Source: Allobosea sp035944375
GTDB taxonomy: Bacteria > Pseudomonadota > Alphaproteobacteria > Rhizobiales > Beijerinckiaceae
Reading direction: 5' to 3' (one strand)
DNA length: 64,000 nucleotides
NCBI RefSeq assembly: GCF_035944375.1
Contig: NZ_DASZBE010000045.1
Shown here piece by piece: positions 52,211-61,547 of the stretch. Each line of letters opens with the position of its first letter. Position 1 is the stretch's first letter. The notes beneath the pieces are model-generated. The model worked only from the letters and a program-made list of their open reading frames with translations, made no database searches and was not told where the DNA came from. Position numbers and translations under genes: made by a program.

Positions 52211-53263
52211 ATGGACCAGGACAAGCTCGCGAAACTCCGGGCGCGCTATGCCGACGCCAGCGGTGCCGACATCCACGACCCGCATTTCGCCAGGGTCGCC
52301 GCCGACCAGTTCAAGGGCGACAGGCGCAAATGGCCGTTCTCGGACGTCGCGACCTTCCTCAGTGCGCCCTATCGTCCGGATGCCCTGGCCGCCCCGGGGC
52401 TCGGCGGCCTCGACGTCGCGATCATCGGCCTGCCCATGGATCTCGGCGTCACCAATCGCGCCGGCACGCGGCTCGGCCCCCGCGCGGTGCGTGCCATCGA
52501 GCGCATCGGGCCGATGGACCATGTCATGGGCACCGCGCCGCTGGGCATGCTCAAGGTGGCCGATATCGGCGACGTGCCCTTCCGCTCGCGCTATTCGCTG
52601 GAAAGCTGCCACGAGGATATCGAGGCGACCTTCCGCACCATCGTCGAAGCGGGTGTCTCGCCGCTCGCCGTCGGCGGCGACCATTCGATCACCTATTCGA
52701 TCCTCAAGGCGGTCGGCGCGAAGCGGCCGGTCGGCATGGTCCATATCGACGCCCATTGCGACACGTCGGGCCCCTATGAGGGCTCGAAGTTCCACCATGG
52801 CGGCCCGTTCCGGCAGGCCGTGCTCGACGGCGTGCTGGACCCGGAGCGTGTCATCCAGATCGGCATCCGCGGCGGCGCCGAATATCTCTGGGAGTTCTCC
52901 TATGAGAGCGGCATGACGGTGATCCATGCCGACGAGGTCGACGGGCTCGGCCTCGACGCCGTGATTGCGAAGGCCCGCGCCGTGATCGGCGAGGGGCCGA
53001 CCTATGTCTCCTTCGACGTCGATTCCCTCGACCCCGCCTTCGCGCCCGGCACCGGCACGCCCGAGGTCGGTGGCCTGACGCCGCGCGAGGCGCTCGCCAT
53101 CCTGCGCGGGCTGAAGGGCGCCGACATCGTCGCCGCCGATGTCGTCGAGATCGCCCCGCAATATGACGCGACCTCGAACACCGCCCATTGTGCGGCGCAG
53201 GTGCTGTTCACCGAACTCTGCCTGATCGCCGAGGCGAGGGCGCTGGGGAAGGGGCGGCCCTGA
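52211..53263 (+). CDS. speB: Agmatinase-family ureohydrolase
   Basis: A manganese ureohydrolase of 350 residues that removes urea from agmatine or another guanidino compound. Metal motifs are intact: GGDHSITY, VHIDAHCDTSGPYEG and SFDVDSLDPAFAPGTGTPEV. The long N-terminal arm (about 60 residues) is like guanidinobutyrase/proclavaminate amidinohydrolase-type members, so agmatine is not certain. Urea released here could feed the urease encoded at 21-30 kb. Next genes encode a spermidine-synthase-like protein and a basic amino acid ABC importer. Confidence 0.88.
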   Translation: MDQDKLAKLRARYADASGADIHDPHFARVAADQFKGDRRKWPFSDVATFLSAPYRPDALAAPGLGGLDVAIIGLPMDLGVTNRAGTRLGPRAVRAIERIGPMDHVMGTAPLGMLKVADIGDVPFRSRYSLESCHEDIEATFRTIVEAGVSPLAVGGDHSITYSILKAVGAKRPVGMVHIDAHCDTSGPYEGSKFHHGGPFRQAVLDGVLDPERVIQIGIRGGAEYLWEFSYESGMTVIHADEVDGLGLDAVIAKARAVIGEGPTYVSFDVDSLDPAFAPGTGTPEVGGLTPREALAILRGLKGADIVAADVVEIAPQYDATSNTAHCAAQVLFTELCLIAEARALGKGRP

Positions 53264-53274
53264 CGGGGCGCGGT

Positions 53275-53952
53275 CTAAGCCTTCCGCGCCAGCCAGATGA
53301 TGTGGCGGGCGCCGGACTTGCCACGGTGAGCCCGCACCATCACCTCCTCGACGGCGAAGCCGGCATGGCGCAGCCGCCCCGTGAAACGCCGGTCGGGACC
53401 CTGCGACCAGACGGCCAGGATGCCGCCCGGGCGCAATGCCGCCTTGGCGAGGCCGAGCCCGCCATCCTCGTAGAGCCGGTCGTTGGCGGCGACCGTCAGG
53501 GCTTCGGGCCCGTTGTCGACATCGAGCAGGATCGCGTCGTAGCGCCCGGCGCCGTCGGCGATGACGCGGCCGACATCCTGCACGGCGATGGTGACGCGGG
53601 AATCGTCCAGGCAGCCGGCGAAGAGCTCCGCCATCGGCCCTCTCGCCCAGTCGACCACGGCGGAGATCAGCTCCGACACCATGATCTCCGCCCCGGGCGG
53701 GAAGCTCGCCAGCGCCGCGCGCAGCGTGAAGCCCATGCCGAGCCCGCCGATCAGGATGCGCGGCTTGGCGCGCCCCGCCAGCCGCGTCGCGACGAGCGTG
53801 GCGAGGGCTTCCTCCGAGCCGCTCAGGCGGCTGTTCATCAGCTCGATCGTCCCGAGCATGATCGAGAACTCGGCGCCTCGACGCTTCAGCCGCAACTCGC
53901 GCCCTGCGGCGCCTGGCAGGGTGGCCGTGTCCAGCAGGGTCCAGGGGATCAC
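53275..53952 (-). CDS. Spermidine synthase-like methyltransferase-fold protein
   Basis: A 225-residue Rossmann-fold protein. It begins with a GTG (VIPWTLLDTATLPG), then RRGAEFSIMLGTIELMNSRL, the cofactor-binding ILIGGLGMGFTLRAAL (about residues 74-89), the acidic AILLDVDNGPEALT and a C-terminal HIIWLARKA. The spermidine synthase gate Asp is not evident, so polyamine transfer is doubtful. The GTG start fits the conserved IPW opening; the long upstream frame is a shadow of the next gene. Convergent with the ureohydrolase gene. Confidence 0.8.
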   Translation of the reverse strand: MIPWTLLDTATLPGAAGRELRLKRRGAEFSIMLGTIELMNSRLSGSEEALATLVATRLAGRAKPRILIGGLGMGFTLRAALASFPPGAEIMVSELISAVVDWARGPMAELFAGCLDDSRVTIAVQDVGRVIADGAGRYDAILLDVDNGPEALTVAANDRLYEDGGLGLAKAALRPGGILAVWSQGPDRRFTGRLRHAGFAVEEVMVRAHRGKSGARHIIWLARKA

Positions 53953-54198
53953 GGGCGCATCTCGCGGTCGGAGGGGCTCCCGGCGGGGGGAGGGCGAGGC
54001 GGTGGTAGGCAACCCCGGCGGCGCCGTCCAGCGTCTCCGCCCCGAGAGAACGCCGGTCGCTTGCCGTATAATTCGGCGCGCGGGCCCAGAAAAGCTGCGC
54101 AAGCCCACTTGCGGCCGACCGGCCCCATCGCCCAATCTGTGAGCAGAGCCGGCAATGGGACGGTGAGATCCGGCCGGACGAACCCTGTGGGAGGCATC

Positions 54199-54978
54199 AT
54201 GAACGGTTTCGCCAAAGTCTTCGCCGCGGCCCTGCTGACGGTCGTCGGTGCCACCGGCGCGATGGCGCAGGCCAAGGAGTGGAAGGAAATCCGGATCGGC
54301 ACCGAAGGCGCCTATCCGCCCTTCAACAACCTGAATGCCAAGAAGGAGCTCGAGGGCTTCGAGATCGACTATGGCAACCTGCTCTGCGAGCGCATGAAGG
54401 TGAAGTGCACCTGGGTCGTGCAGGACTGGGACGGCATCATCCCGGCGCTGCTCTCCAACAAATACGACATCATCATCGCCGGCATGAACGCCACCGACGA
54501 GCGCAAGAAGCGCGTCGACTTCACGGCGGTCTACACCAAGACGCCGATCTGGATCATCGGGCCGAAGACGACGACCTCGACCGATTTCTCGCCCGCTGCC
54601 CTGAAGGGCAAGGCGATCGGCGTCCAGGGCTCGACCATCCACACCAACTACGCCGAGAAATACTACAAGGACTCCACCATCCGTCCCTATCCGACCCAGG
54701 AAGAGGCCAATCTCGACCTGATCAACGGCCGCCTCGACTATGTCATCGCGGATTCGCTGGCGCTCGAGGATTTCCTCGCCGGCAAGGGCAAGGATTGCTG
54801 CAAGAAGATCGGCGACATCACCCGCGATGCCACGATCCACGGCCCCGGCGTCGGTGGCGCCGTCCGCAAGGAGGACACCGCTCTGAAGGCGATGTTCGAC
54901 AAGGCCATCGCCGAGACGATCGCCGACGGCTCGCACAAGAAGATCGCCGACAAGTACTTCAAGATTCCGATCCTCTGA
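54199..54978 (+). CDS. Basic amino acid-type ABC transporter substrate-binding protein
   Basis: A periplasmic binding protein of 259 residues, HisJ/ArgT/NocT-like. A signal peptide ends GAMAQ. Mature features include IGTEGAYPPFNNLNAKKELE, GFEIDYGNLLCERM, WDGIIPALLSNKYDIIIAGM, GVQGSTIHTNYAEKYY and the Cys pair in GKDCCKKIGD. GGGAGG before the ATG at 54199 supports the start. Likely ligand is arginine, ornithine, histidine or an opine; proximity to a ureohydrolase makes guanidino compounds worth considering. Confidence 0.92.
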   Translation: MNGFAKVFAAALLTVVGATGAMAQAKEWKEIRIGTEGAYPPFNNLNAKKELEGFEIDYGNLLCERMKVKCTWVVQDWDGIIPALLSNKYDIIIAGMNATDERKKRVDFTAVYTKTPIWIIGPKTTTSTDFSPAALKGKAIGVQGSTIHTNYAEKYYKDSTIRPYPTQEEANLDLINGRLDYVIADSLALEDFLAGKGKDCCKKIGDITRDATIHGPGVGGAVRKEDTALKAMFDKAIAETIADGSHKKIADKYFKIPIL

Positions 54979-55051
54979 TCGGTTCGGCATTCGCGGCCGG
55001 CGCGGCTTCCCCGCGCCGGCTCACGCTTCCAAGGCCCGGCACCCCTCATCG

Positions 55052-55780
55052 ATGTTCGACAAGTTCGCGCTGCTCGGTTTCGGCGATGGCGGCTGGGGGC
55101 TGGCCCTGCTGCAGGGCGCGGGCATCACCATCTCGATCGCGCTCGCGACCCTGCCCTTCGGCCTCGCGCTCGGGCTCGTCGTCGCGCTCGGGGCTCGTTC
55201 GCAGCGCGCCGTCCCGCGGCTTCTGGCCACGGGCTACACCACCGTCTTTCGCGGCGTCCCCGAGTTGCTGACGCTCTACATCATCTATTTCGGCGTCCAG
55301 GTCCTGCTGCAGGAGGCCTGGCGCTGGCTCGGCCTGCCGGGCTCCTTCTCGATGCCTCCCTTCGTCGCCGGCATGGTCGCGCTCGGCGTCGTGCTGTCGG
55401 CCTTCTCCAGCGAGGTCTGGGTCGGCGCGCTCAATTCCATTCCGAAGGGCCAGCGCGAGGCCGCCGCGGCGCTGGGTCTGACGAAGGGCCAGGCCTTCCG
55501 CCTCGTCGTGTTCCCGCAACTGATCCGCGTCGCGCTGCCCGGCCTCGGTAACAACTGGATGGTGCTGCTGAAGGAAACCTCGCTGGTCTCGGTCATCACC
55601 CTGCCGGACATCATGTTCATCACCACCCGCGCCAATGTCACGACGAAAGAGCCCTTTCTCTTCTTCGGCGCCGCGATGGTGCTCTACCTCTTCTTCTCGA
55701 TGATCTCGGCCTGGGGCATCGGCCGGATGGAAGCCCGCGCCAACCGCGGCATCGCCGCCTTCGGAGGCGCGACGCGATGA
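55052..55780 (+). CDS. ABC transporter permease (HisQ/OccQ-type)
   Basis: An inner-membrane permease of 242 residues with five hydrophobic helices. The ATPase-contact EAA loop is WVGALNSIPKGQREAAAALG followed by LTKGQAFRLVVFPQ (about residues 125-155). GNNWMVLLKETSLVSVITLP is typical of polar amino acid permeases. It follows the binding protein by 73 bases and overlaps the second permease by 4 bases. Confidence 0.92.
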   Translation: MFDKFALLGFGDGGWGLALLQGAGITISIALATLPFGLALGLVVALGARSQRAVPRLLATGYTTVFRGVPELLTLYIIYFGVQVLLQEAWRWLGLPGSFSMPPFVAGMVALGVVLSAFSSEVWVGALNSIPKGQREAAAALGLTKGQAFRLVVFPQLIRVALPGLGNNWMVLLKETSLVSVITLPDIMFITTRANVTTKEPFLFFGAAMVLYLFFSMISAWGIGRMEARANRGIAAFGGATR

Positions 55781-56493
55781 CCTGGTGCGAATATCCGGGT
55801 TGGTTTGTCGGCAGCGAGGTCCTGCAGAACTATGGCTGCCGGATGGCCACGGGCGTCGGGCTGACGCTCCAGCTCGTCGCGATCTCCGTGTCGCTGGGCT
55901 TCCTGCTCGCGGTCGGACTCGCCGTGGCGCGGCTCTACGGGCCGCGCTGGGCGCAGGTCCTGATCAACGGCTACACAACCTTCTTCCGCGGCACGCCGCT
56001 GCTCTGCCAGCTCTTCCTGGTCTATTACGGGCTCGGCCAGTTCCGCCTGTTCTGGACCGATCTCGGGCTGTGGTGGTTCTTCCGCGAGCCGTTCTACTGC
56101 GCGCTCCTGACCTTCGTGATCAACACCGCCGCCTATCAGGCCGAGATCCTGCGCGGCGCCATCCAGTCGATCCCGCGCGGCCAGTTCGAGGGCGCGCTGG
56201 CGCTCGGCCTGCACCGCTGGTCGAGCCTGCGCCACGTCATCCTGCCGCAGGCGATGATCCTGGGCCTGCGCCCCCTCGGCAACGAGCTGATCGTGATGAT
56301 CAAGTCGAGCGCGCTGGCCTCGCTGGTGACGCTCTACGATCTGATGGGCGCGACCAAGCTCGCCTTCTCGCGCTCCTTCGATCTGTCGATCTATCTCTAC
56401 GCGGCGCTGATCTATCTGCTGCTGGTCGAGATCGTCCGGCGCGTCTGGGGCCGGCTGGAGCTGAGGCTGACGCGGCACATGGCGCTGCGCTGA
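55777..56493 (+). CDS. ABC transporter permease (HisM/OccM-type)
   Basis: Second permease subunit, 238 residues, paired with the preceding one. EAA loop: LRGAIQSIPRGQFEGALALG (about residues 127-146), then LRPLGNELIVMIKSSALASL. The gene following it is convergent (methionine aminopeptidase), so no ATPase gene completes the operon; an ATPase from another locus must serve it. Confidence 0.92.
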   Translation: MTWCEYPGWFVGSEVLQNYGCRMATGVGLTLQLVAISVSLGFLLAVGLAVARLYGPRWAQVLINGYTTFFRGTPLLCQLFLVYYGLGQFRLFWTDLGLWWFFREPFYCALLTFVINTAAYQAEILRGAIQSIPRGQFEGALALGLHRWSSLRHVILPQAMILGLRPLGNELIVMIKSSALASLVTLYDLMGATKLAFSRSFDLSIYLYAALIYLLLVEIVRRVWGRLELRLTRHMALR

Positions 56494-56513
56494 GGCCGGC
56501 TGCGCGGTCGCGG

Positions 56514-57263
56514 TCAGGCCGCCAGCGTCAGCACCATCGCGCCATTGGCGGTCGCCACCAGCGTGTGCTCGTACTGCACGGTCGGTGCGCGCGGCTCGCC
56601 ATAGAGCGTCCACGGGTCATCGCCGTTCTCCGCCCAGTTCGCGCCGAGTGAGAGGAAGGGCTCGATGGTGAAGACCTGGCCCTGCTGCATCACGCGGCGC
56701 TCGGACCGGTCCGGCCAGGTGGCGAGCTCGGTCGGCTCCTCATGGAGCGAGCGCCCGACGCCGTGGCTCGCGAGATTGCGCACCAGCGTATAGCCGTTCT
56801 TCTCGGCGAAGCGGCCGATCGCATTCCCGATGCCCGCCAGCGGCTTGCCGGCCCCGACCTGCCCGATCCCGACCCAGAGCGCGCGCCGCCCGTCGCGGCA
56901 GAGCCGCTCCGTCCTGCGGGCCACGGGCGGCACGGCGAAGGAGGCGCCGGTATCCGAATAGAAGCCGCTCTTCTCCGCGGAGACGTCGATATTGACGAGG
57001 TCGCCGGCCTCGATGCGCCGGGAGCCCGGAATGCCATGGGCGATCTCGTCATTGACGCTGATGCAGGTCGCGCCCGGGAACTGGTAGTCCAGCTCCGGCG
57101 CCGAGCGCGCACCCTCCCGCTCCAGCAGGGCCCGGCCGATCTGGTCCAGCTCGGCGGTCGTCATGCCCGGCTCGATCGCCTTGCCCATGGCGGCCAGTGT
57201 CTGCGCGACGATGCGGCCGATGTCCTGCAGGCTCTTGAGGTCGTCGTCATTGGAGATCGTCAT
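56514..57263 (-). CDS. map: Type I methionine aminopeptidase
   Basis: Removes initiator Met from new proteins. The 249-residue enzyme has all metal ligands in context: VNIDVSAEKSGFYSDTGASF (two Asp), NLASHGVGRSLHEEP (His), VFTIEPFLSLG (Glu) and VQYEHTLVAT (Glu), and the catalytic His in NDEIAHGIPGS. Length is normal for a minimal type I enzyme without an N-terminal zinc domain. Its position apart from translation genes suggests it may be an additional copy. Confidence 0.95.
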   Translation of the reverse strand: MTISNDDDLKSLQDIGRIVAQTLAAMGKAIEPGMTTAELDQIGRALLEREGARSAPELDYQFPGATCISVNDEIAHGIPGSRRIEAGDLVNIDVSAEKSGFYSDTGASFAVPPVARRTERLCRDGRRALWVGIGQVGAGKPLAGIGNAIGRFAEKNGYTLVRNLASHGVGRSLHEEPTELATWPDRSERRVMQQGQVFTIEPFLSLGANWAENGDDPWTLYGEPRAPTVQYEHTLVATANGAMVLTLAA

Positions 57264-57410
57264 GGCCGGGTGCCTAGCCCTAACCCGGGCCGCTCACAAC
57301 CGACACGGCGTCATCGCGCATATGCGGCCGCACAGCCACGCGCCTTTGCAGAGGGGCAGCCGCAGGCTAAAGCCCTTGGCGAAATCAGAAACAGTCAGGC
57401 GGAGCGAAAC

Positions 57411-58277
57411 ATGGCCAAAGTCGCGTTCATCGGTCTCGGCGTCATGGGCTATCCCATGGCGGGTCACCTCAAGGCCAAGGGCCACGAGGTCACCGTCTAC
57501 AACCGCAACCCGACGAAGGCTCAGGCCTGGGTCTCGCAGCATGCCGGCGTCTCGGCGCCGACGCCCGCCGATGCGGCCAAGGGCCAGGAGATCGTCTTCG
57601 CCTGCGTCGGCAACGATGACGACCTGCGCTCGGTGACGCTGGGCGGGCAGGGCGCCTTCGCCGGCATGGAAAAGGGCGCGATCTTCGTCGACCACACCAC
57701 GGCCTCTGCCAATGTCGCGCGCGAACTCGCCGCGGCGGCGCAGGCCGGCGGCTTCGGTTTCGTCGATGCGCCGGTCTCCGGCGGCCAGGCGGGCGCCGAG
57801 AACGGCGTGCTCACCGTGATGTGCGGCGGCGAGCCCGAGACCTACGCCCGCGCCGAGCCGGTGATCGCGGCTTACGCCCGCATGTGCAAGCTGATGGGCC
57901 CGGCCGGCTCCGGCCAGCTCACCAAGATGGTCAATCAGATCTGCATCGCCGGCCTCGTCCAGGCGCTCTCCGAGGGCGTCCATTTCGCCAAGCGCGCCGG
58001 GCTCGACGTCGAGGCGATGCTGGAGGTGATCTCGAAGGGCGCCGCCGGCTCCTGGCAGATGGATAACCGCGGCAAGACCATGAACATCGGCAAGTTCGAC
58101 TACGGCTTCGCCGTCGACTGGATGCGCAAGGATCTCGCCATCGTGCTCGAGGAGGCGCGCAGCAACGGCGCGCAGCTGCCGGTCACCGCGCTGGTCGACC
58201 AGTTCTACGCCGAGGTCCAGAAGATGGGCGGCCGCCGCTGGGACACCTCCAGCCTGCTCGCCCGCCTCGAGGAGTGA
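57411..58277 (+). CDS. 3-hydroxyisobutyrate dehydrogenase-family oxidoreductase
   Basis: A beta-hydroxyacid dehydrogenase of 288 residues. N-terminal cofactor motif AFIGLGVMGYPMAGHLKAKG with Arg after the second strand (VYNRNPTK), suggesting NADPH. Substrate loop VDAPVSGGQAGAENG (about residues 121-135) and catalytic Lys in GSGQLTKMVNQ (about 172). C-terminal domain ends with KMGGRRWDTSSLLARLE. Substrate could be 3-hydroxyisobutyrate, tartronate semialdehyde or a relative. ATG at 57411; a long upstream frame is opposite map. Confidence 0.92.
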   Translation: MAKVAFIGLGVMGYPMAGHLKAKGHEVTVYNRNPTKAQAWVSQHAGVSAPTPADAAKGQEIVFACVGNDDDLRSVTLGGQGAFAGMEKGAIFVDHTTASANVARELAAAAQAGGFGFVDAPVSGGQAGAENGVLTVMCGGEPETYARAEPVIAAYARMCKLMGPAGSGQLTKMVNQICIAGLVQALSEGVHFAKRAGLDVEAMLEVISKGAAGSWQMDNRGKTMNIGKFDYGFAVDWMRKDLAIVLEEARSNGAQLPVTALVDQFYAEVQKMGGRRWDTSSLLARLEE

Positions 58278-58301
58278 GGACAGGCTTGCGGCGCGGCGGC
58301 C

Positions 58302-59489
58302 TCAGCGCGCCGCCGCCCCGCTCCGCCCGAAATGGATCGCGATCATCCCGATGATCGTCAGCAGCCACATCAGCACGACGAGCGAGGGCGGCCAGATCGT
58401 CACGACGAGGCTGATCGCCACCGTCATCAGTGCGCTGAAGCCGAGCTGAAGCGCGCCCATGAGGCCGGCGGCCGAGCCGGCGAGGTCGGGCCTTGCCGAG
58501 AGCGCCTCGGCGGTCGAGCCGGGGATCGTCATGCCGTTGCCGATCGCGTTCACGGCCAGCGGCAGGAACAGCATGATCGGCGACCAGTCCGCCCTCAGCG
58601 ACAGCGGCACGGCGACCGTCATCGCGACGGACGAGATCACCAGCCCGAGATGGACCATGCGCGGCGCGCCGATCTTCATGACCAGCCGCGCCATCGCGTA
58701 GTTGCCGACCATGTAGCCGGCCGCGTTCAGGATGAAATAGGCGCCGTAGGTGTCGCTGCCGCGCCCCATCGTCTCGACGACGATATAGGGCGCCGCTGCG
58801 ATGAAGGCGAAGAAGGCGGCCGAGCTGGTCGAGACCGCGATCACGTTGAGCACAAAGACGCGGTTGACGATCAGCGTCGGGAAGGCCCGGAAGACGCCGA
58901 GCAGCGGCGTGCGCAGTCCCAGATTCGGCGCGGTCTCGGGCAGTTTCACCAGGGTCAGCAGGAGCACGATCACGCCGCTGACGGTCATGAACCAGAGGAT
59001 CATCCGCCAGCCGAAGGCGGTTTCGATCTGCCCGCCGAGCCAGGGGGCGATCATCGGCGCGACCACCATGACCATCGTCACTGTGGCGATCTGGCTGGCG
59101 GCCTCGTCCCGGTTGGCCGTGTCGCGGATGATCGCGCGCGAGAGTGCGAAGACGGAGCCGGAGCCGGCCCCCTCCAGAATGCGCGCCAGCAGCAGGATCT
59201 CGATCGAAGGTGCGAGCGCGCCCAGCGCCGAGCCGGCGATGAACAGCGCGATGCCGGCATTGACACAGGGCCTCCGCCCGAAGCGGTCGGAGAGCGGCCC
59301 GCTGACGAGCTGGGTCAGGGCGACGGCGACCAGGAACAGCGTCAGCGCGAGCTGGATCGTGGCATAGCTCGAGCCGAAATGGCGCGAGAGCGCGGGCGCC
59401 GCCGGCGCGAGCAGGTTGAGCGCGAGCGGCTGCAGGGCCGACATCGCGACCAGCACCGTCAGGGTTGGCTTCAGGGTGCCGGCGCTCAT
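58302..59489 (-). CDS. Bcr/CflA-type MFS multidrug efflux transporter
   Basis: A 395-residue major facilitator with twelve predicted helices. Motif A: GPLSDRFGRRPCVNAGIALF (about residues 63-82); motif C-like region AGSGSVFALSRAIIRDTANR follows helix 4. The pattern is that of drug/H+ antiporters of the Bcr/CflA family; natural substrate unknown. Its ATG overlaps the stop of the EamA gene, making it last in a three-gene minus-strand operon with the amine oxidase. Confidence 0.92.
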   Translation of the reverse strand: MSAGTLKPTLTVLVAMSALQPLALNLLAPAAPALSRHFGSSYATIQLALTLFLVAVALTQLVSGPLSDRFGRRPCVNAGIALFIAGSALGALAPSIEILLLARILEGAGSGSVFALSRAIIRDTANRDEAASQIATVTMVMVVAPMIAPWLGGQIETAFGWRMILWFMTVSGVIVLLLTLVKLPETAPNLGLRTPLLGVFRAFPTLIVNRVFVLNVIAVSTSSAAFFAFIAAAPYIVVETMGRGSDTYGAYFILNAAGYMVGNYAMARLVMKIGAPRMVHLGLVISSVAMTVAVPLSLRADWSPIMLFLPLAVNAIGNGMTIPGSTAEALSARPDLAGSAAGLMGALQLGFSALMTVAISLVVTIWPPSLVVLMWLLTIIGMIAIHFGRSGAAAR

Positions 59490-60388
59490 GTCGGTGGGGT
59501 GCTCGGCAGCTTGAGCTGCGACTGCGGCACCACCTGCTGGCGGTGCATGGTGTAGAGCCCGCTCGCCACGATCATGGCGATGCCGAGCCCGGCGATCGGG
59601 TCGGGTACCTGCCCCCAGACCAGATAGCCCATGATCACCGCGAGGATGACGACCGAATAGCGATAGCCGGAGACCACGCCGACATCGGTGTTGCGATAGG
59701 CGCTGATGATGCAGATGCTGCCCGCGGCCATCAGCGCGGCCGCGGCGGCGACATAGGACGTCTCGCGCCGCCAGACCGGCTGCCAGACCTCCAGCAGCCC
59801 GTAGCCGCAGGCCACGACCCCGACGATGGCCGTCGTCATCAGCGCGATCACGGTGGAGGGAATCTCGTTGCCGATCTTGCGGGTCAGCAGGTCGCGGCCG
59901 GCGGCGAGGCAGGCGCTCGCCAGCGCGACCAGGGCCGCGGCATTGAAGGAATCGGTGGCCGGCCGCAGCACGACCAGGACCCCGCAGAACCCGACGAAGA
60001 CCGCGGCGGTGCGGCGCCAGCCGACGCGCTCGATCCGCAGCACCACCGCGAGCACGACGATGATGATTGGCGAGGCCAGCAGGATGGCGGTGACGTCGGC
60101 CAGCGGCATTTCGGCGAGCGCCCAGATGAAGGTCAGCGTGACCGCGGCGTCGATCAGCCCGCGCAGCAGCACGATCGGCCGCAGCGCGAGGCGCAGCTTG
60201 GCGCCCTCCCGGAAAGCGAGCACGAGGCACAGCGCGATGATCAGGGCGAAGCCGGTCCGCAGCGTGATCGCCTGGCCGGCCGGATAGACCTCGCGGGCGA
60301 GCTTCATCAGCGCGTCGTTGCAGACGAAGAGCGCCATGGCGGCTAGCATGGCGATGATGCCGCGTCGGTTCTGCTCGGGGCTGGCCAC
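59486..60388 (-). CDS. EamA/DMT-family transporter
   Basis: A 300-residue membrane protein with ten hydrophobic helices in two EamA halves. The first half opens IIAMLAAMALFVCNDALMKL and has AITLRTGFALIIALCLVLAF; the second ends with VVSGYRYSVVILAVIMGYLV and IAGLGIAMIVASGLYTMH. These transporters typically export amino acids or other metabolites. It begins 19 bases after the oxidase gene and overlaps the MFS gene by 4 bases, so the exported molecule may relate to the oxidase reaction. Confidence 0.9.
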   Translation of the reverse strand: MASPEQNRRGIIAMLAAMALFVCNDALMKLAREVYPAGQAITLRTGFALIIALCLVLAFREGAKLRLALRPIVLLRGLIDAAVTLTFIWALAEMPLADVTAILLASPIIIVVLAVVLRIERVGWRRTAAVFVGFCGVLVVLRPATDSFNAAALVALASACLAAGRDLLTRKIGNEIPSTVIALMTTAIVGVVACGYGLLEVWQPVWRRETSYVAAAAALMAAGSICIISAYRNTDVGVVSGYRYSVVILAVIMGYLVWGQVPDPIAGLGIAMIVASGLYTMHRQQVVPQSQLKLPSTPPT

Positions 60389-60407
60389 GCGGGTTGGTTC
60401 TTTCGTC

Positions 60408-61547
60408 TCAGGCCGCGAAGCGGGCCAGCGAGAAGGGCGCGAGGTCGAAGCGCGACCGGCCGCTGTCGGAGAGGTCGGCCAGGATTTCGCCGATCGCGCT
60501 GGCGAATTTGAAGCCGTGCCCGGAGCAGCAGGAGGCGAAGACCGCCTGCGGCACGCCGGGCACGCTGTCGATGATGAAATCCTCGTCCGGCGTCACGCTG
60601 TAGAGGCAGCCCTTCAGCGTCAGCGGCTCGCCGGCCGCATCCGGGAGGTAGCGCGCGAGGCAGGCGCGGATCAGCTCGACCTGCCGGGGGCTGGGCGTGC
60701 GGTCGTCCTCGCGCGGGTCCATCGGCTCGCGCCCGAAATGCGGCCCGCCCAGCTTGAAGCCGGGATGCTCGTAGAGAGGAAAGCCGTAGAAATTGCCTTC
60801 CTCGACGGTGAGGATGAAGACCGGGAAGACGCCCTCGCGATAGAGCTCGGGCTTGCGGGTGGTGAACCAGCCGATCGCCTGGCGCACCGTCGTGACCGTC
60901 CGCGCCAGCTCAGGCACAGCGTCGGCGATCCAGCCGCCCGAGGTGATGACGAGCCGCCCGGCGCTGTAGGTGCCGCGCGCCGTCCGCACCGTCACCCCGC
61001 CATCGGCGGTGGGCGCCCAGTCGAGCATCGGCTCGTTGGTGCGGATATCGGCACCGCGCGACTGGGCCAAGCCGACATGGGCGAAGATCGCCTTCTCGGA
61101 GGCGACGAAGCCGCCGCCGGGCTGCCACAGCCCGATATGGCCCGATGGCAGCGCGAAGCCCGGAAAGCGCCGTGCGAGCTCTTTCGCGTCGAGCTGCTCG
61201 TGCTCGAGCCCATGGTCCAGGCAGGATTGCAGCGAGGATTCGACCTCGCCGGAGCCTGCCGGCGCGAGATCGAGCGATCCGGTGACGTGCAGCAGCTTCA
61301 ACCCGGCCTCGTCGCCTGTTGTCTGCCAGAGTTCATGCGCGCGCTGGACGATCGGCACATATTTCGAGCCCTCGAAATAGGCCAGCCGGATGATCCGCGT
61401 CAGCCCGTGCGAGGAGCCCATCGTGTGGCCGAGGTCGAAGCGCTCCAGCCCCAGCACCTTCAGCCCGCGCTGCGCCAGATGCCAGCAGGCGGCCGAGCCC
61501 ATGGCGCCGACACCTGCGACGATCACGTCATAGCTGTTGCTGTTCAT
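60408..61547 (-). CDS. FAD-dependent N-methyl amino acid oxidase (sarcosine/N-methyltryptophan oxidase type)
   Basis: A 379-residue flavoenzyme producing H2O2 and formaldehyde from N-methylated amines. The FAD Rossmann motif is YDVIVAGVGAMGSAACWHLA (about residues 6-25), then LERFDLGHTMGSSHGLTRII. LKGCLYSVTPDEDFIID (about 318-334) carries the Cys that attaches FAD covalently in MSOX/SolA. ASCCSGHGFKFASAIGEILA near the end completes the FAD site. ATG at 61547; upstream residues are not conserved. First gene of an operon with two exporters. Confidence 0.9.
   Translation of the reverse strand: MNSNSYDVIVAGVGAMGSAACWHLAQRGLKVLGLERFDLGHTMGSSHGLTRIIRLAYFEGSKYVPIVQRAHELWQTTGDEAGLKLLHVTGSLDLAPAGSGEVESSLQSCLDHGLEHEQLDAKELARRFPGFALPSGHIGLWQPGGGFVASEKAIFAHVGLAQSRGADIRTNEPMLDWAPTADGGVTVRTARGTYSAGRLVITSGGWIADAVPELARTVTTVRQAIGWFTTRKPELYREGVFPVFILTVEEGNFYGFPLYEHPGFKLGGPHFGREPMDPREDDRTPSPRQVELIRACLARYLPDAAGEPLTLKGCLYSVTPDEDFIIDSVPGVPQAVFASCCSGHGFKFASAIGEILADLSDSGRSRFDLAPFSLARFAA

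Noticed and set aside
58332..59555. 407-codon open frame opposite the MFS transporter
   Set aside because: Highly charged shadow translation of a clear transporter gene.
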